Shown: positions 37,202 to 50,257, numbered from the stretch's first letter. The stretch: DNA of 64,000 nt from Halopseudomonas xiamenensis (GCF_014219065.1 NZ_JACLGO010000006.1:1-64000); one strand, 5' to 3'. A program made the numbers and translations. The notes: generated by a model from the sequence alone, not told the origin.

Positions 37202-37840
37202 TCAGACCGGGTCGCCCTCCCGTCGGCGCTTGGAACGGTTACCCATGCGTACGCCGATATCCATCAGGAACTGCATATAGCCTTCCTTGTCCTCGATGAA
37301 CTCCTGCCAGAATGGCGAGTGGTACATGGACATGGCACCGTGAACCAGCGCCCAGGCCGCGCAGTAATGGAAGTAGGCAGGGACATCCTCCAGCTTGCCT
37401 TCATCGATGCGTTGCTGGATGACCCCGGTCAGGTGATTGAAGTTGGACGCACGAATCCCGTGCAATTGCTCCACCAGTTCCGGCATCTGGTTGGCCTTGA
37501 CCACCTTCTCTTCCAGGCGGTCGAACAGACGATAGCGCTCGGGGTCACTCATGCGGAAGGCGAAGTATTCCCGCGACAAAGCCTCGCGGTCCTTTTCGAT
37601 GGTTTCCGAGTGCAGCAGTTCGGCCAGATCGCGCTCATAGTCGAGCATCAGGCGAAGATAGATCTCGGCCTTGGATTTGAAATGCTTGTAGATGGTGCCC
37701 TTGCCGATGCCGACTTCATCGGCGATCATCTCGACCGTGACGCTGTCCTCTCCCTGCTCAAGGAACAGGCGCAATGCCGCTGCCAGAATTTCCTGTTCCC
37801 GGCGACGAAACTCCCGGATCTTGCGTGATTCTTTCTGCAT
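37202..37840 (-). CDS. TetR/AcrR family transcriptional regulator
   Basis: A 212-residue regulator. The N-terminal helix-turn-helix is EQEILAAALRLFLEQGEDSVTVEMIADEVGIGKGTIYKHFKSKAEIYLRLM (about 16-66), followed by an all-helical ligand domain. The ATG at 37840 follows AGGTAGG; the frame continues upstream without coding character. It probably represses itself and perhaps the downstream amidohydrolase or the divergent aminotransferase; a repeated ATGACCG (near 37889 and 37918) lies in the shared intergenic region. Confidence 0.88.
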   Translation of the reverse strand: MQKESRKIREFRRREQEILAAALRLFLEQGEDSVTVEMIADEVGIGKGTIYKHFKSKAEIYLRLMLDYERDLAELLHSETIEKDREALSREYFAFRMSDPERYRLFDRLEEKVVKANQMPELVEQLHGIRASNFNHLTGVIQQRIDEGKLEDVPAYFHYCAAWALVHGAMSMYHSPFWQEFIEDKEGYMQFLMDIGVRMGNRSKRRREGDPV

Positions 37841-38012
37841 TTGCCTACCTGCATGAGCGTGACGGTTAGAGCGCATTATGCCAACTTCATGACCGCTTGC
37901 ACACTTCTGGTACCAATATGACCGGAAATTCATCACACAATCAGCATTCCCTGTCCTTTGCCCGCAGCCACGCTATCATCAATATCAACATCGACCCGGA
38001 CAGGACCTGAGC

Positions 38013-39170
38013 ATGCTCCACGACGCCATGTGGGATGACGAGTTTCCCCACGACCCGACCATCTGTTATCTGAACCACGCCGCCGTAGCACCCTGGCCAA
38101 AGCGCGCAGCGGACGCGGTGAGTGCTTTCGCCCGGGAAAACATCCATCAGGGCGCACGTGACTATCCCCGTTGGATCCAACTGGAGCATCGGCTGCGCGG
38201 GCAACTCCAGAGCCTGCTCAACGCACCGGGCAAGGGTGATATCGCGCTGGTGAAGAATACCTCCGAGGCGCTGTCGCTGGTAGCCATGGGCCTGGACTGG
38301 ACGGAAGGTGACGAGGTACTGATCAGCGATCAGGAGTTTCCCTCAAACCGCATTCCCTGGCAGGCCCTGGAGGGGCGTGGCGTCACGGTACGCCAGGTGA
38401 ACCTGGACGCCAGCGACCCGGAAGCGGCATTGATCGCCGCGATGGGTCCGGCTACCCGCCTGCTCAGCATCAGCTCGGTGCAGTATGCCAGCGGCCTGCG
38501 CATGGACCTGGAGCGCCTCGGCCGCGCCTGCCGCGAACGCAATATCCTGTTCTGCGTGGACGCCATCCAGTCGTTGGGCGCCCTGCCCTTCGATGTGCAG
38601 GCCATCGACTGCGACTTCGCCATGGCCGACGGGCACAAATGGCTGCTCGGCCCGGAAGGGCTCGGCGTATTCTATTGCCGGCGCGAGGCACGCGATCGCC
38701 TCAAGCTAACCCAGTTCGGCTGGCACATGGTCGAAGCCATGGGCGACTACGATCGGGAGGACTGGACCCCGGCCAGCACCGCGCGACGCTTCGAGCCAGG
38801 CAGTCCGAATACCCTGGCGCAGCACGCCCTGTCCGCCAGTCTAGAGCTGTTACTGGAAGTCGGCATCCAGCGCATCCAGGAAGCGCTGCAACAACGTACC
38901 GCCTACCTGTTGCAATCGATCTCCAGCATCCCCGGGGCACGCATCCTCAGCCCCAGCGCACCGGAGCGCCGCGCCGGCATCGTTACCTTTACCATCAGCG
39001 GCTGCCCCAACGCCTGGCTGTTCCAGCAACTGAAGGACGGCGGCATCGTCTGCGCCGAGCGTGGAGGCGGGATTCGCTGGTCTCCGCACTTCTACACTTC
39101 CCAGCAGGTACTCGACAATGCTCTGGCCATCCTGCGCAATGCCCTGCAGCACTACAACCGGTCACGATAA
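38013..39170 (+). CDS. Class V aminotransferase-fold PLP enzyme
   Basis: A 385-residue PLP enzyme of the cysteine desulfurase/kynureninase group. The PLP lysine lies in DFAMADGHKWLLGPEGLGVFY, and the cofactor aspartate in FCVDAIQSLGALPFD. N-terminal YLNHAAVAPWP and C-terminal ERGGGIRWSPHFY complete the family pattern. No catalytic cysteine loop like that of IscS is evident, so a desulfurase role is doubtful; transaminase, lyase or selenocysteine lyase-like activity is equally possible. It diverges from the TetR gene. Confidence 0.82.
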   Translation: MLHDAMWDDEFPHDPTICYLNHAAVAPWPKRAADAVSAFARENIHQGARDYPRWIQLEHRLRGQLQSLLNAPGKGDIALVKNTSEALSLVAMGLDWTEGDEVLISDQEFPSNRIPWQALEGRGVTVRQVNLDASDPEAALIAAMGPATRLLSISSVQYASGLRMDLERLGRACRERNILFCVDAIQSLGALPFDVQAIDCDFAMADGHKWLLGPEGLGVFYCRREARDRLKLTQFGWHMVEAMGDYDREDWTPASTARRFEPGSPNTLAQHALSASLELLLEVGIQRIQEALQQRTAYLLQSISSIPGARILSPSAPERRAGIVTFTISGCPNAWLFQQLKDGGIVCAERGGGIRWSPHFYTSQQVLDNALAILRNALQHYNRSR

Positions 39171-39289
39171 GCTCGCGCAAGTTATTCCAAATGAGTTTAA
39201 CCAGAAACCATTTGCGGCTGGAAATGCGGCTAAAACCGGCAATACTTAGCACATCAGGTCTCGGCATCTCCCCCCAAGTGTCGGGCCTG

Positions 39290-39316
39290 ACAGAAACGGG
39301 CTCCGCCCGTTTCTGT
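39290..39316 (+). terminator. Strong hairpin downstream of the aminotransferase gene
   Basis: ACAGAAACGGGC-TCC-GCCCGTTTCTGT, two perfect 12-bp arms around three bases, about 120 bp after the stop. No T run follows directly; the next hairpin, 20 bp further on, has one. Confidence 0.7.
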
Positions 39317-39335
39317 ATCACTCCTAATGGTCTTG

Positions 39336-39370
39336 ACCCGAATTTCTTCCCCCGGAGTTCGGGTTTTTTT
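39336..39370 (+). terminator. Rho-independent terminator (T7 tail)
   Basis: ACCCGAA (39336-39342) pairs with TTCGGGT (39358-39364) around a C-rich loop and is followed by seven T residues. Together with the preceding hairpin it ends transcription before the pirin gene. The 346-bp intergenic stretch 39171-39516 holds no protein gene; the last 120 bp are AT-rich and include a small hairpin (CCACCG-CAT-CGGTGG, 39474-39488) in the pirin leader. Confidence 0.75.
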
Positions 39371-39516
39371 ATGGGCCGGCAAACCCAAAAACATCGAATT
39401 AATAGATGCATAAATCGCAAATTATGCGCTTTTTATCCCAACAAATCTGATTGATCATGTTTGTCATCGGTTCCCACCGCATCGGTGGTGAACAACCTGA
39501 ATGTGAGGGAGAAACC

Positions 39517-40218
39517 ATGATCGAATTACGTCCCTACGCCCAACTGGGCGCAGCACAGCACGGCTGGCTGGATGCTCGCCACCATTTCTCGTTCGCCGAA
39601 TACCATGATCCCAAGCGCATGCACTGGGGTCACCTGCGGGTGTGGAACGATGACATCATCGCCCCCCACTCCGGGTTTCCACCGCACCCGCACCGGGACA
39701 TGGAGATCATTACCTATGTTCGCAGCGGAGCGATCAGCCATGCCGACAACCTGGGCAACAAAGGCCGCACGGTAGCCGGCGATATTCAGGTGATGAGCGC
39801 CGGTACCGGTATCACCCATAGTGAATACAACCTGGAGGACGAGGAAACCCGCATTTTCCAGATATGGATCCTGCCCGATGAGAAAGGTCTGCCGCCATCC
39901 TGGGGCACCCGGCAATTCCCCAACGCCGAGCGTGCCGGGAGCTTCATCACCCTGGCCAGCGGTATGGCCGGTGATGACGAGGATGCCCTGCGGATACGCG
40001 CCAACGCCCGGCTGGCTGCTGCCACGCTGAACAGCGGGCAGGTTGCCGAATACCACATCGCCCCCGGACGCAAGCTGTACCTGGTACCCGCCAAGGGGCG
40101 GGTCGAAGTCAACGGCGTGGTGGCCCATGCCGGCGACGGCCTGGCCATCCGCGATGAGCAGCGGCTGCGGGTGACCACCAGCGAGGATAGCGAAGTGGTG
40201 CTGGTGGACGTCGCCTGA
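39517..40218 (+). CDS. Pirin family protein
   Basis: A 233-residue bicupin. The N-terminal cupin carries the metal motif [15 protein letters not shown] with further ligands in [12 protein letters not shown], and the second cupin lacks a metal site, as in other pirins. Some bacterial pirins dioxygenate quercetin or act as redox-sensing regulators. The ATG follows GAGGGAG at good spacing. wrbA follows 76 bp downstream on the same strand; a joint redox or quinone-stress role is plausible. Confidence 0.9.
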   Translation: MIELRPYAQLGAAQHGWLDARHHFSFAEYHDPKRMHWGHLRVWNDDIIAPHSGFPPHPHRDMEIITYVRSGAISHADNLGNKGRTVAGDIQVMSAGTGITHSEYNLEDEETRIFQIWILPDEKGLPPSWGTRQFPNAERAGSFITLASGMAGDDEDALRIRANARLAAATLNSGQVAEYHIAPGRKLYLVPAKGRVEVNGVVAHAGDGLAIRDEQRLRVTTSEDSEVVLVDVA

Positions 40219-40294
40219 GGCGGCCGTGTCCTACACTGCTATAACCCCATGTGAACGCCAAAGCCGGCGCTCACCAACACAGAGGAAGACTGCA

Positions 40295-40894
40295 ATGGTC
40301 AAACTGCTTGTGCTCTATCATTCCATGTACGGTCATATCGAGACCATGGCCCAGGCTGTCGCCGAAGGCGCAGGCAAGGTCGCTGGGGTCGATGTCACCA
40401 TCAAGCGCGTTCCGGAAACCATGAATGCCGAGGCGTTTGCCGCGGCGGGCGGCAAGACCGAACAGGCGGCCGCCATAGCCAGTCCGGCCGAACTGGCCGA
40501 CTATGACGCCATCATCTTCGGCACGCCGACCCGTTTCGGCAACATGTCCGGACAGATGCGCAACTTCCTCGACCAGACCGGCGGGTTGTGGGCCAAGGGT
40601 GCGCTGGCCGGCAAGGTCGCCAGTGTGTTCACCTCCACCGGTACCGGTGGCGGCCAGGAGATGACCATCACCTCGACCTGGACCACCCTGGCGCACCACG
40701 GCATGGTGATAGTACCGATCGGCTATACCACCCCGGCGCTGTTCGATGTATCCCAGGTAGGTGGCGGTACGCCCTACGGCGCCTCGACCATCGCCGGTGG
40801 TGACGGCTCACGTCAGCCCGACGAGCGCGAGCTGGGCATCGCCCGCCATCAGGGCGAGCATGTGGCGAAGATCGCCAGCAAGCTCAAGAGCTGA
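40295..40894 (+). CDS. wrbA: NAD(P)H:quinone oxidoreductase WrbA
   Basis: A 199-residue flavodoxin-like protein. FMN-binding elements are [34 protein letters not shown] and [14 protein letters not shown], exactly as in WrbA. It performs two-electron quinone reduction as a tetramer and so avoids semiquinone radicals. The ATG at 40295 has AGAGGAAG upstream. The gene converges on tatD with only 3 bp between the stops. Confidence 0.94.
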   Translation: MVKLLVLYHSMYGHIETMAQAVAEGAGKVAGVDVTIKRVPETMNAEAFAAAGGKTEQAAAIASPAELADYDAIIFGTPTRFGNMSGQMRNFLDQTGGLWAKGALAGKVASVFTSTGTGGGQEMTITSTWTTLAHHGMVIVPIGYTTPALFDVSQVGGGTPYGASTIAGGDGSRQPDERELGIARHQGEHVAKIASKLKS

Positions 40895-40897
40895 GGG

Positions 40898-41683
40898 TCA
40901 GTTGGCGGCCAGGGGGAACAGCCGGTGGAAGTTGGCCGTGGTGTTCTCCCACAGGGTCTGCTCCGACTCGCCACGCACCTCGGCCAGCGCCGCCGCCACT
41001 TCACGGACGAACTGCGGCTCGTTCGGCTTGCCGCGGTGCGGTACCGGCGCCAGGTAGGGTGAGTCGGTTTCCACCAGCAGGCGGTCTGCAGGCACCCGCC
41101 GGGCCACCTCGCGAAGCGCCTCGGCATTGCGGAAGGTGACGATGCCGGACAGGGAAATGTAGTAGCCCATGTCCAGGGCGGCCCGAGCCATGTCCCAGTC
41201 CTCGGTAAAGCAGTGCAACACCCCGGCCTGCGGCAGATCGGCCTCACGCAACAGCTGCAGGGTATCGGCGCGGGCTTCGCGGGTATGGATGATCACCGGC
41301 TTGCCGGTCTGGCGTGCCGCCTGCAGATGGCAGCGGAACGATTCCTGCTGCGCCTCGGCCATGTCCGGCTGGTAGTGATAATCCAGCCCGGTCTCACCGA
41401 TCGCCACTACCCGAGGATGATCCAGCGCCTGCAGCAGCCAGGCAAGGTCGGTGGCCTGGTTGCGACTCAGGTCCAGCGGGTGGATACCCACGCTGCACCA
41501 CACATCCGGGTAGCGCTCGGCCAGTTGCTTGACCACCGGAGCATTGGCCGCATCCACGCCGATACACAGGAACTTGCCTACCCCTCTGGCACGGGCGGCG
41601 TCCAGGGCGTTGTCAAGGCTGCCGTCATGGGCAGCGAGGTCGAGGCGGTCGAGATGGCAATGGGAATCTATCAGCATGGTCAC
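40898..41683 (-). CDS. TatD family metal-dependent DNase
   Basis: A 261-residue TIM-barrel hydrolase. N-terminal DSHCHLDRLD gives the HxH, GIHPLD, GETGLDYHY, IIHTREA and LVETDSPYLAP are the standard TatD signatures with all metal ligands present. The start is GTG at 41683, overlapping the pilZ stop (GTGA); an ATG two codons later is the alternative. Last gene of the pabC-mltG-tmk-holB-pilZ-tatD block, in the order seen in Pseudomonas. Confidence 0.93.
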   Translation of the reverse strand: MTMLIDSHCHLDRLDLAAHDGSLDNALDAARARGVGKFLCIGVDAANAPVVKQLAERYPDVWCSVGIHPLDLSRNQATDLAWLLQALDHPRVVAIGETGLDYHYQPDMAEAQQESFRCHLQAARQTGKPVIIHTREARADTLQLLREADLPQAGVLHCFTEDWDMARAALDMGYYISLSGIVTFRNAEALREVARRVPADRLLVETDSPYLAPVPHRGKPNEPQFVREVAAALAEVRGESEQTLWENTTANFHRLFPLAAN

Positions 41684-42036
41684 ATGGTATGGGTCGGGCG
41701 GTCGGACTTGAGCGCGCCGGCCAGGTAGGTTTCGATCTTGCTGCGGGCGGTGTTGTCCTGATCACTGAACTGCACACCGATACCCGCTGCGCGGTTGCCC
41801 TGCGCGCCCCTGGGCGTGATCCAGATGACCTTGCCGGCCACCGGGATCTTTTCCGGCTCTTCCATCAGATTGAGCAGGATGAACACTTCATCACCCAATC
41901 GGTAGGACTTGTTGGTGGGGATGAACATCCCACCATGCTTGACGAAAGGCATATAGGCGGCATACAGCACCGACTTGTCCTTGATGGTCAGTGACAGAAT
42001 GCCGTTGCGGGGTCCTGGCGCAGTCGCGGTGTTCAT
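41680..42036 (-). CDS. pilZ: Type IV pilus biogenesis protein PilZ
   Basis: A 118-residue single PilZ domain. The family core KDKSVLYAAYMPFVKHGGMFIPTNKSYRLGDEVFILLNLM is present, but the RxxxR and D/NxSxxG motifs needed for c-di-GMP binding are absent, as in the founding P. aeruginosa PilZ. It works in pilus assembly through protein contacts (PilB, FimX). Its position after holB is the same as in P. aeruginosa. Confidence 0.93.
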   Translation of the reverse strand: MNTATAPGPRNGILSLTIKDKSVLYAAYMPFVKHGGMFIPTNKSYRLGDEVFILLNLMEEPEKIPVAGKVIWITPRGAQGNRAAGIGVQFSDQDNTARSKIETYLAGALKSDRPTHTM

Positions 42037-42070
42037 AACGTGGTCCTTGTGTGTACTCGGCGGATTCAGG

Positions 42071-44763
<2,693 letters not shown>

Positions 44764-44767
<4 letters not shown>

Positions 44768-45606
44768 CTAAAGACCTGCTTTGCCAGGGTTTGCGCGAGC
44801 CGCGTATGCGGGCCGACCGGCCAGCGATGTCCGTCCAACCCCACGATCGGCCAGACGCCGAACACGCTGTTGCAACAGAATACCTCCCGGGCCGCCAACA
44901 GCTCGTCGAGATCGATCCGGCGCTCGACAACCGGGTCTCCCCGGCCGGCCAGCTGCTGCATCAGGTAATCACGCATCACACCACGTACGCCACATCGATC
45001 GAGCACTGGCGTGACCCAGGCATCGTCGAGCCGAATGAACAGATTGCTCATGGTGCACTCGACCGGGTGACCGGCCAGATCGCACACCAGCCCTTCGGCA
45101 TGTCCGGCATCCTGCCATTCGCTGCGCGCCAGCACCTGCTCCAGCCGATTGAGATGCTTGAGGCCGGCCAGCAGCGGCTGATAACCCAGGCGCGTGGCAC
45201 AGGGATACAGGACGATGCCCTGCTCGGCATTGTGCGGCGGATAGTCGGGCAGCGGCGAGGATTGCAGGATGCGGGTCGGCGCTGACTGCGACGGCATGGC
45301 GTAACCGCGCTGGGATTCGCCACGGGTAATGGTCAGCTTGAGCAGTCCGCTGCCGATCTGCACAGCGCAGGCAGTGACCTCGTCACGCAGCAACTGCAGG
45401 TCCAGCGGCAGGCGCAGCACTGTCGCACCCTGCGCCAGGCGCTGAAAATGCAGATCCAGCAGCGGCGCAACCCCAGCACTTACCCGTATGGTTTCGAACA
45501 ACCCGTCACCGTAGGCCAGGCCGCGATCCCGAACCGAGACCAGGCTACCTGGCATACCATTGACCAGGCAGTTGGTGTCGGTCGGGGTGGCCATCCGGCT
45601 ATCCAT
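44764..45606 (-). CDS. pabC: Aminodeoxychorismate lyase
   Basis: A 280-residue class IV PLP enzyme. DRGLAYGDGLFETIRV is the N-terminal signature, the PLP lysine lies in LLAGLKHLNRLEQVLAR, and CNSVFGVWPIVGLDG is the C-terminal cofactor loop. It releases p-aminobenzoate for folate synthesis. The start overlaps the fabF stop by one base (TGATG); a second ATG four codons later fits equally well. First gene of the mltG block but directly behind fabF. Confidence 0.92.
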
Positions 45607-46844
45607 CAGAGTCGGCGAAACACCAGGCTGCCGTTGGTGCCACCGAAGCCGAAGGAGTTGGATACGGCCACATCCAGCTTGCGCGACTGCGCCTCATGGG
45701 CGACGTAGTCGAGATTGCAGCCTTCACCCGGGTTGTCCAGGTTGATGGTCGGCGGTGCCGCCTGGTCGCGCAGGGCCAGCACACTGAAGATCGCCTCGAC
45801 TGCACCGGCGGCACCGAGCAGGTGGCCGGTCATGGATTTGGTCGAACTCATCGCCAACGAGCGGGCATGCTCACCGAAGACACTTTCCACCGCGCGGGTC
45901 TCGGCCAGATCGCCGGCCAGGGTCGAGGTGCCGTGGGCATTGATGTAACCCACCTGTTCTACATCGATACCGGCGTCACGCAGGGCATTGCCCATGCACA
46001 TCGCCGCTCCGCGGCCATCTTCCGGTGGTGCGGTCATGTGGTAACCGTCGCCACTCATGCCGAAACCGATCAGCTCGGCATGGATATGCGCGCCACGCGC
46101 CTTGGCGTGCTCGTACTCTTCCAGCACCATGGCGCCGGCGCCATCCGACAGTACGAAACCATCGCGCTCACTGTCCCAGGGACGACTGGCCTTCTGCGGC
46201 TCGTCATTGCGCGTCGACAGCGCGCGGGCAGCACTGAAGCCACCCAGGCCCAGGCCGCTGGTGGCCATTTCCGAACCACCGGCGATCATCACGTCCGCTT
46301 CGCCGTAGGCGATGTTGCGCGCCGCCATGCCGATGCTGTGCGTGCCCGTGGTGCAGGCCGTGGTCAGGGCATAGTTCGGACCACGCAGTCCGTACTGGAT
46401 CGACAGGTAGCCGGCGACCATGTTGACGATCGAACCGGGTACGAAGAACGGGGAGATGCGCCGCGGACCGCTGTTGAGCAGCAATTCGTGGTTATGCTCG
46501 ATATTGGTCAGCCCGCCGATACCCGACCCCATGGACACGCCGATGCGGTCGCGGTTGGCATCGCTGATTTCCAGGCCCGACTCGTTCAGCGCCTGCATGC
46601 AGGCCGCGATACCGTACTGGATGAACAGATCCAGCTTGCGCGCCTCCTTGGCGGTCATGTACGGCTCGATCTCGAAACCGCGGATCGAACCACCGAAGCG
46701 AGTGCTGAAGGCGCTCACGTCCATATGTTCAATGGGGGCGATGCCGCTTTTGCCTGCCAAAGCTGCCTGCCAGCTGCTTTCAACCGTATTGCCGAGCGGG
46801 CTCAACATACCCAGGCCGGTTACCACGACGCGTCTACGCGACAA
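45606..46844 (-). CDS. fabF: 3-oxoacyl-ACP synthase II
   Basis: A 412-residue condensing enzyme with the KAS II triad Cys164 ([11 protein letters not shown]), His304 (NAHGTST) and His341 ([12 protein letters not shown]). It elongates acyl-ACP with malonyl-ACP in the cytoplasm. It lies downstream of acpP after a 217-bp gap containing a terminator, so it is probably expressed partly by read-through or from its own promoter. Confidence 0.96.
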   Translation of the reverse strand: MSRRRVVVTGLGMLSPLGNTVESSWQAALAGKSGIAPIEHMDVSAFSTRFGGSIRGFEIEPYMTAKEARKLDLFIQYGIAACMQALNESGLEISDANRDRIGVSMGSGIGGLTNIEHNHELLLNSGPRRISPFFVPGSIVNMVAGYLSIQYGLRGPNYALTTACTTGTHSIGMAARNIAYGEADVMIAGGSEMATSGLGLGGFSAARALSTRNDEPQKASRPWDSERDGFVLSDGAGAMVLEEYEHAKARGAHIHAELIGFGMSGDGYHMTAPPEDGRGAAMCMGNALRDAGIDVEQVGYINAHGTSTLAGDLAETRAVESVFGEHARSLAMSSTKSMTGHLLGAAGAVEAIFSVLALRDQAAPPTINLDNPGEGCNLDYVAHEAQSRKLDVAVSNSFGFGGTNGSLVFRRL

Positions 46845-46997
46845 AGGAGACTCCTTAATTCAACTCTTCTGACAGCGGGCTATTGTCCGCATAAAGGGCC
46901 GGCGCGGCAACTGAATGATGCTCCGACAACCGTCACCCCTTGTTTCCACCGGAGTGCAGGGCACCCACGGGATGACAGTCGGGGAATGGCAGGCCAT

Positions 46998-47034
46998 AAA
47001 AAAAGCCGCAGTTCCGATACCAGGACTGCGGCTT
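46998..47034 (-). terminator. Rho-independent terminator after acpP
   Basis: On the minus strand AAGCCGCAGT(CC) pairs with (GG)AACTGCGGCTT, followed by seven T residues (46998-47004). It lies between acpP and fabF and would set high acpP against lower fabF expression. Confidence 0.85.
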
Positions 47035-47061
47035 CTTTCGACCTGCAAGCAGACTGCGTGA

Positions 47062-47298
47062 TTACTTCTGATGCGCGTTCACGTAGTTGATTGCTTCTTG
47101 CACGGTGGTGATCTTCTCGGCTTCTTCATCCGGAATCTCGGTCTCGAATTCTTCTTCGAGAGCCATCACCAGCTCAACGGTGTCCAGGGAGTCAGCGCCA
47201 AGATCTTCAACAAAGGAAGCACTGTTGGTTACTTCTTCTTCTTTGACGCCGAGTTGTTCGGCAACAATTTTCTTGACGCGCTCTTCGATGGTACTCAT
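47062..47298 (-). CDS. acpP: Acyl carrier protein
   Basis: A 78-residue acidic helical protein. Ser37 in [19 protein letters not shown] is the phosphopantetheine site. Carries acyl chains between the Fab enzymes encoded on both sides. Length and sequence are nearly invariant in Pseudomonas. Confidence 0.98.
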   Translation of the reverse strand: MSTIEERVKKIVAEQLGVKEEEVTNSASFVEDLGADSLDTVELVMALEEEFETEIPDEEAEKITTVQEAINYVNAHQK

Positions 47299-47477
47299 AC
47301 CTTGTTCTCACTCCTAATTTGCAGTTCCGAAAGCCGGACTGCGGGTAGTTTATAGAAAGAATTCCCGAGTTTTCAAGCTGGAAATGCTTCTGTGCTGAAA
47401 CGGCCCGGCCCAGACAGCTCGCACCGGGTCGCTTCTCAACCAGTCAAACTCCATTGGCAACCCTAAGGTGCCGGAGT

Positions 47478-48221
47478 TTAACCCATGAACATACCGCCAT
47501 TCACCGGAATGGTTGCCCCGGTGATATATCCAGCCGGCTCACCGGCAAGAAACGCCACCACTGCGGCAATTTCCTCGGCCTGGCCGAGGCGCCCCAGCGG
47601 AATCTGTTCGAGCATGACCGACCGCTGGTTGTCATTCAGTGCGCGGGTCATGTCGGTATCGATGAACCCGGGCGCCACCGCATTGACGGTGATACCGCGG
47701 GAACCCACCTCGCGGGCCAGTGCCCGGGCGAAGCCTTCCATGCCGGCCTTGGCGGCAGCATAGTTGGATTGCCCGCCATTGCCCATGCCGGCGACCACCG
47801 AACTGATGCAGATGATACGCCCCCAGCGGGCCTTGGTCATACCGCGCAGCACGGCCTTGGACAAACGGTAGACCGAGCCCAGGTTGGTGCTGATGACATC
47901 GTCCCACTCATCGTCTTTCATGCGCATAAGCAGGTTATCGGCGGTGATACCGGCATTATTGACCAGAATCGCCGGTGCAGCATACTCGCTGGCAATGCGC
48001 TCCAGCACCTCGCTCACCGAGGCCGGGTCACGTACATCCAGCTTCATGCCGGTACCCTGGCAGCCCGCCGCAGACAGCTTTTCGGCAATCGAGGCCGCAC
48101 CCGCATCACTGGTGGCGGTACCGACCACGATGGCGCCCTGGGCTGCCAGGGCATGGGCGATGGCCTGCCCGATTCCGCGACTGGCACCGGTAACCAGCGC
48201 CACCTTTCCTTCCAGACTCAT
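47478..48221 (-). CDS. fabG: 3-oxoacyl-ACP reductase
   Basis: A 247-residue short-chain dehydrogenase: NADPH-binding VTGASRGIGQAIA, NNAGIT, and the catalytic Ser-Tyr-Lys in ISSVVAGMGNGGQSNYAAAKAGMEG. C-terminal GATIPVNGGMFM is typical of FabG. The ATG at 48221 follows AAGGAGA, which excludes the longer upstream frame. fabD lies 10 bp upstream. Confidence 0.97.
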   Translation of the reverse strand: MSLEGKVALVTGASRGIGQAIAHALAAQGAIVVGTATSDAGAASIAEKLSAAGCQGTGMKLDVRDPASVSEVLERIASEYAAPAILVNNAGITADNLLMRMKDDEWDDVISTNLGSVYRLSKAVLRGMTKARWGRIICISSVVAGMGNGGQSNYAAAKAGMEGFARALAREVGSRGITVNAVAPGFIDTDMTRALNDNQRSVMLEQIPLGRLGQAEEIAAVVAFLAGEPAGYITGATIPVNGGMFMG

Positions 48222-48231
48222 ATCGATCTCC

Positions 48232-49170
48232 TTAGGCAAACTGGGCCAGAGCTGCGGCAAAGCCGTCCACACTGTCCAGGTTGTGAGTCGCAACACCTTT
48301 GGCGCAGCGCTTGTTCAGGCCCGACAACACCTTGCCGGGGCCACATTCGATCAGGTCGGTAACGCCCTGCGCAGCCATGTACTCGATACTCTCGACCCAG
48401 CGCACCGGACTGTACAGCTGCTCGACCAGCTGCTGGCGCAGCGCATCCAGATCCGCCGCCGGGCGGGCGCTGACGTTCTGCACCAGGGTGATCTGCGGCG
48501 CCTGCCAGCTCAGTTCGGCGAAGTCCCGAGCCAGTTGCTCGGCCGCCGGCTGCATCAGCGCGCAGTGCGACGGCACGCTGACCGGCAGACCGATTGCACG
48601 CTTGGCCCCAGCCGCCTTGCAGGCGTCGATGGCACGCTGCACCGCGGCCGCCTGACCGGCGATGACCACCTGCCCGGGAGCATTGAAGTTCACCGCACTG
48701 ACCACCTCGCCCTGCGCCGCCTCGCCACACAGCTGGATGATCTGCTCATCGCTCAGCCCCAGGATCGCCGCCATGGCACCCTCACCTTCCGGCACCGCCT
48801 GCTGCATCAGCTGCCCGCGGCGCTCGACCAGGCGCAGCGCCTCGGCGAAACCAATCACCCCGGCGGCGACCAGAGCGGAGTACTCCCCCAGGCTGTGACC
48901 AGCGACAAATGCCGGACGCGCGGCGGAATTGGCCACCCACAGGCGCCATAGAGCAACGGAAGCAGCCAGGATCGCCGGCTGGGTGCGATCAGTCCGGTTC
49001 AGCTCAGCTTCCGGCCCATTCTGGCACAGCTGCCATAGATCGTATCCAAGCGCATCGGCGGCCTCGGCAAAGGTCTCGCCGATCAGGCTGTGCTGTTCGG
49101 CCAGCCCGGCGAGCATGCCGATCGCCTGGGAGCCCTGCCCGGGAAATACGAATGCGAGGGTTTGAGTCAT
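48232..49170 (-). CDS. fabD: Malonyl-CoA:ACP transacylase
   Basis: A 312-residue transferase beginning MTQTLAFVFPGQGSQ. Nucleophile Ser93 in GHSLGEYSAL, catalytic histidine in VSVPSHCALM, and QPAILAAS supplies the substrate-binding glutamine. The ATG at 49170 follows GAGGAAAG. Loads malonate onto ACP for chain elongation. Confidence 0.97.
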   Translation of the reverse strand: MTQTLAFVFPGQGSQAIGMLAGLAEQHSLIGETFAEAADALGYDLWQLCQNGPEAELNRTDRTQPAILAASVALWRLWVANSAARPAFVAGHSLGEYSALVAAGVIGFAEALRLVERRGQLMQQAVPEGEGAMAAILGLSDEQIIQLCGEAAQGEVVSAVNFNAPGQVVIAGQAAAVQRAIDACKAAGAKRAIGLPVSVPSHCALMQPAAEQLARDFAELSWQAPQITLVQNVSARPAADLDALRQQLVEQLYSPVRWVESIEYMAAQGVTDLIECGPGKVLSGLNKRCAKGVATHNLDSVDGFAAALAQFA

Positions 49171-49231
49171 GCAGCTTTCCTCATTTATCAATGAAATAAT
49201 TCCGTCTAGGATGACCAGGCAGTCATGCAGG

Positions 49232-50254
49232 TCACAACAGTTCGTCCCGGCAACGCGCCAGCCGGGCGGCAATGCGCTGCGGCATATCCGACTCGCAGGC
49301 ACGCACTGCCTGCCTGATAGCCACCTCGAAGGCGTGCTGGCCGGCATTGCCATGGCTCTTGACCACCACTCCCCGCAACCCCAGCAGACTGACGCCATTG
49401 TACTGGTGCGGATCCAGTCGTCGCCCCATGGGCTTGAGTGCGCGGCGCAGCAATGGCGCCATCAACCGCAGCAGCAGATTGCTGGCCAATGCCCGACGCA
49501 TCTCGTCCTGCATGTAATCCGCCAGGCCTTCACTGGCCTTGAGCACCACGTTGCCGACAAAGCCGTCACAGACCACCACATCGGCCCGATCATGGAACAG
49601 CTCGTTACCTTCTATATGGCCAATGTAGTTCAACGAGCGACTGTCACGCAGTAGCTCGGACACCTCACGCACCCGCAACGAGCCCTTGTTGATCTCACTG
49701 CCGATATTCAGCAGGCCGACCCGGGGCCGTTCGATACCGGTCAGCTCAGACACCGCCTCGGAGCCCATCACCGCGAACTCGAACAACTGGCGCGCACTGC
49801 AGTCGACATTGGCACCCAGGTCCAGCACATGGCAGAACTTGCCAGCCACCGGCAACGCCGCCATGATCGCCGGCCGCTGGATACCTTCCACCGTACCCAG
49901 CAGGGTCTTGGCCAGCACCATCAGTGCCCCGGTATTGCCAGCGCTGAGACAGCCGTCGGCATGACCGTCGCGCACCTGCTCGATAGCCACGCGCATGGAC
50001 GCATCGCGCTTGCTGCGCAGCACGCTGGCAGGCAGATCATCGGCAAGAATGGTTTCGGAAGTATGAACGAAGCTGACACGATCGCCAGGCATGGGATGTT
50101 CGGCGCAGAGGCTAGTCATGGGCTCGGGAGAACCGACCAGAATGACCTTGAACCCGGGAATCTGCTGGAGGCAGCGGGCAACAGCGGGGATAATGCAGCG
50201 GGGACCGAAGTCCCCGCCCATCACATCAATCGCTAAGCGGACTGACGTGGACAA
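49232..50254 (-). CDS. plsX: Phosphate acyltransferase PlsX
   Basis: A 340-residue enzyme starting MSTSVRLAIDVMGGDFGP, with the PlsX motifs SAGNTGALMVLA, LDLGANVDC and VCDGFVGNVVLK. It makes acyl-phosphate from acyl-ACP for the first step of phospholipid synthesis. Three bp separate it from rpmF. Confidence 0.97.
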   Translation of the reverse strand: MSTSVRLAIDVMGGDFGPRCIIPAVARCLQQIPGFKVILVGSPEPMTSLCAEHPMPGDRVSFVHTSETILADDLPASVLRSKRDASMRVAIEQVRDGHADGCLSAGNTGALMVLAKTLLGTVEGIQRPAIMAALPVAGKFCHVLDLGANVDCSARQLFEFAVMGSEAVSELTGIERPRVGLLNIGSEINKGSLRVREVSELLRDSRSLNYIGHIEGNELFHDRADVVVCDGFVGNVVLKASEGLADYMQDEMRRALASNLLLRLMAPLLRRALKPMGRRLDPHQYNGVSLLGLRGVVVKSHGNAGQHAFEVAIRQAVRACESDMPQRIAARLARCRDELL

Positions 50255-50257
50255 GAC

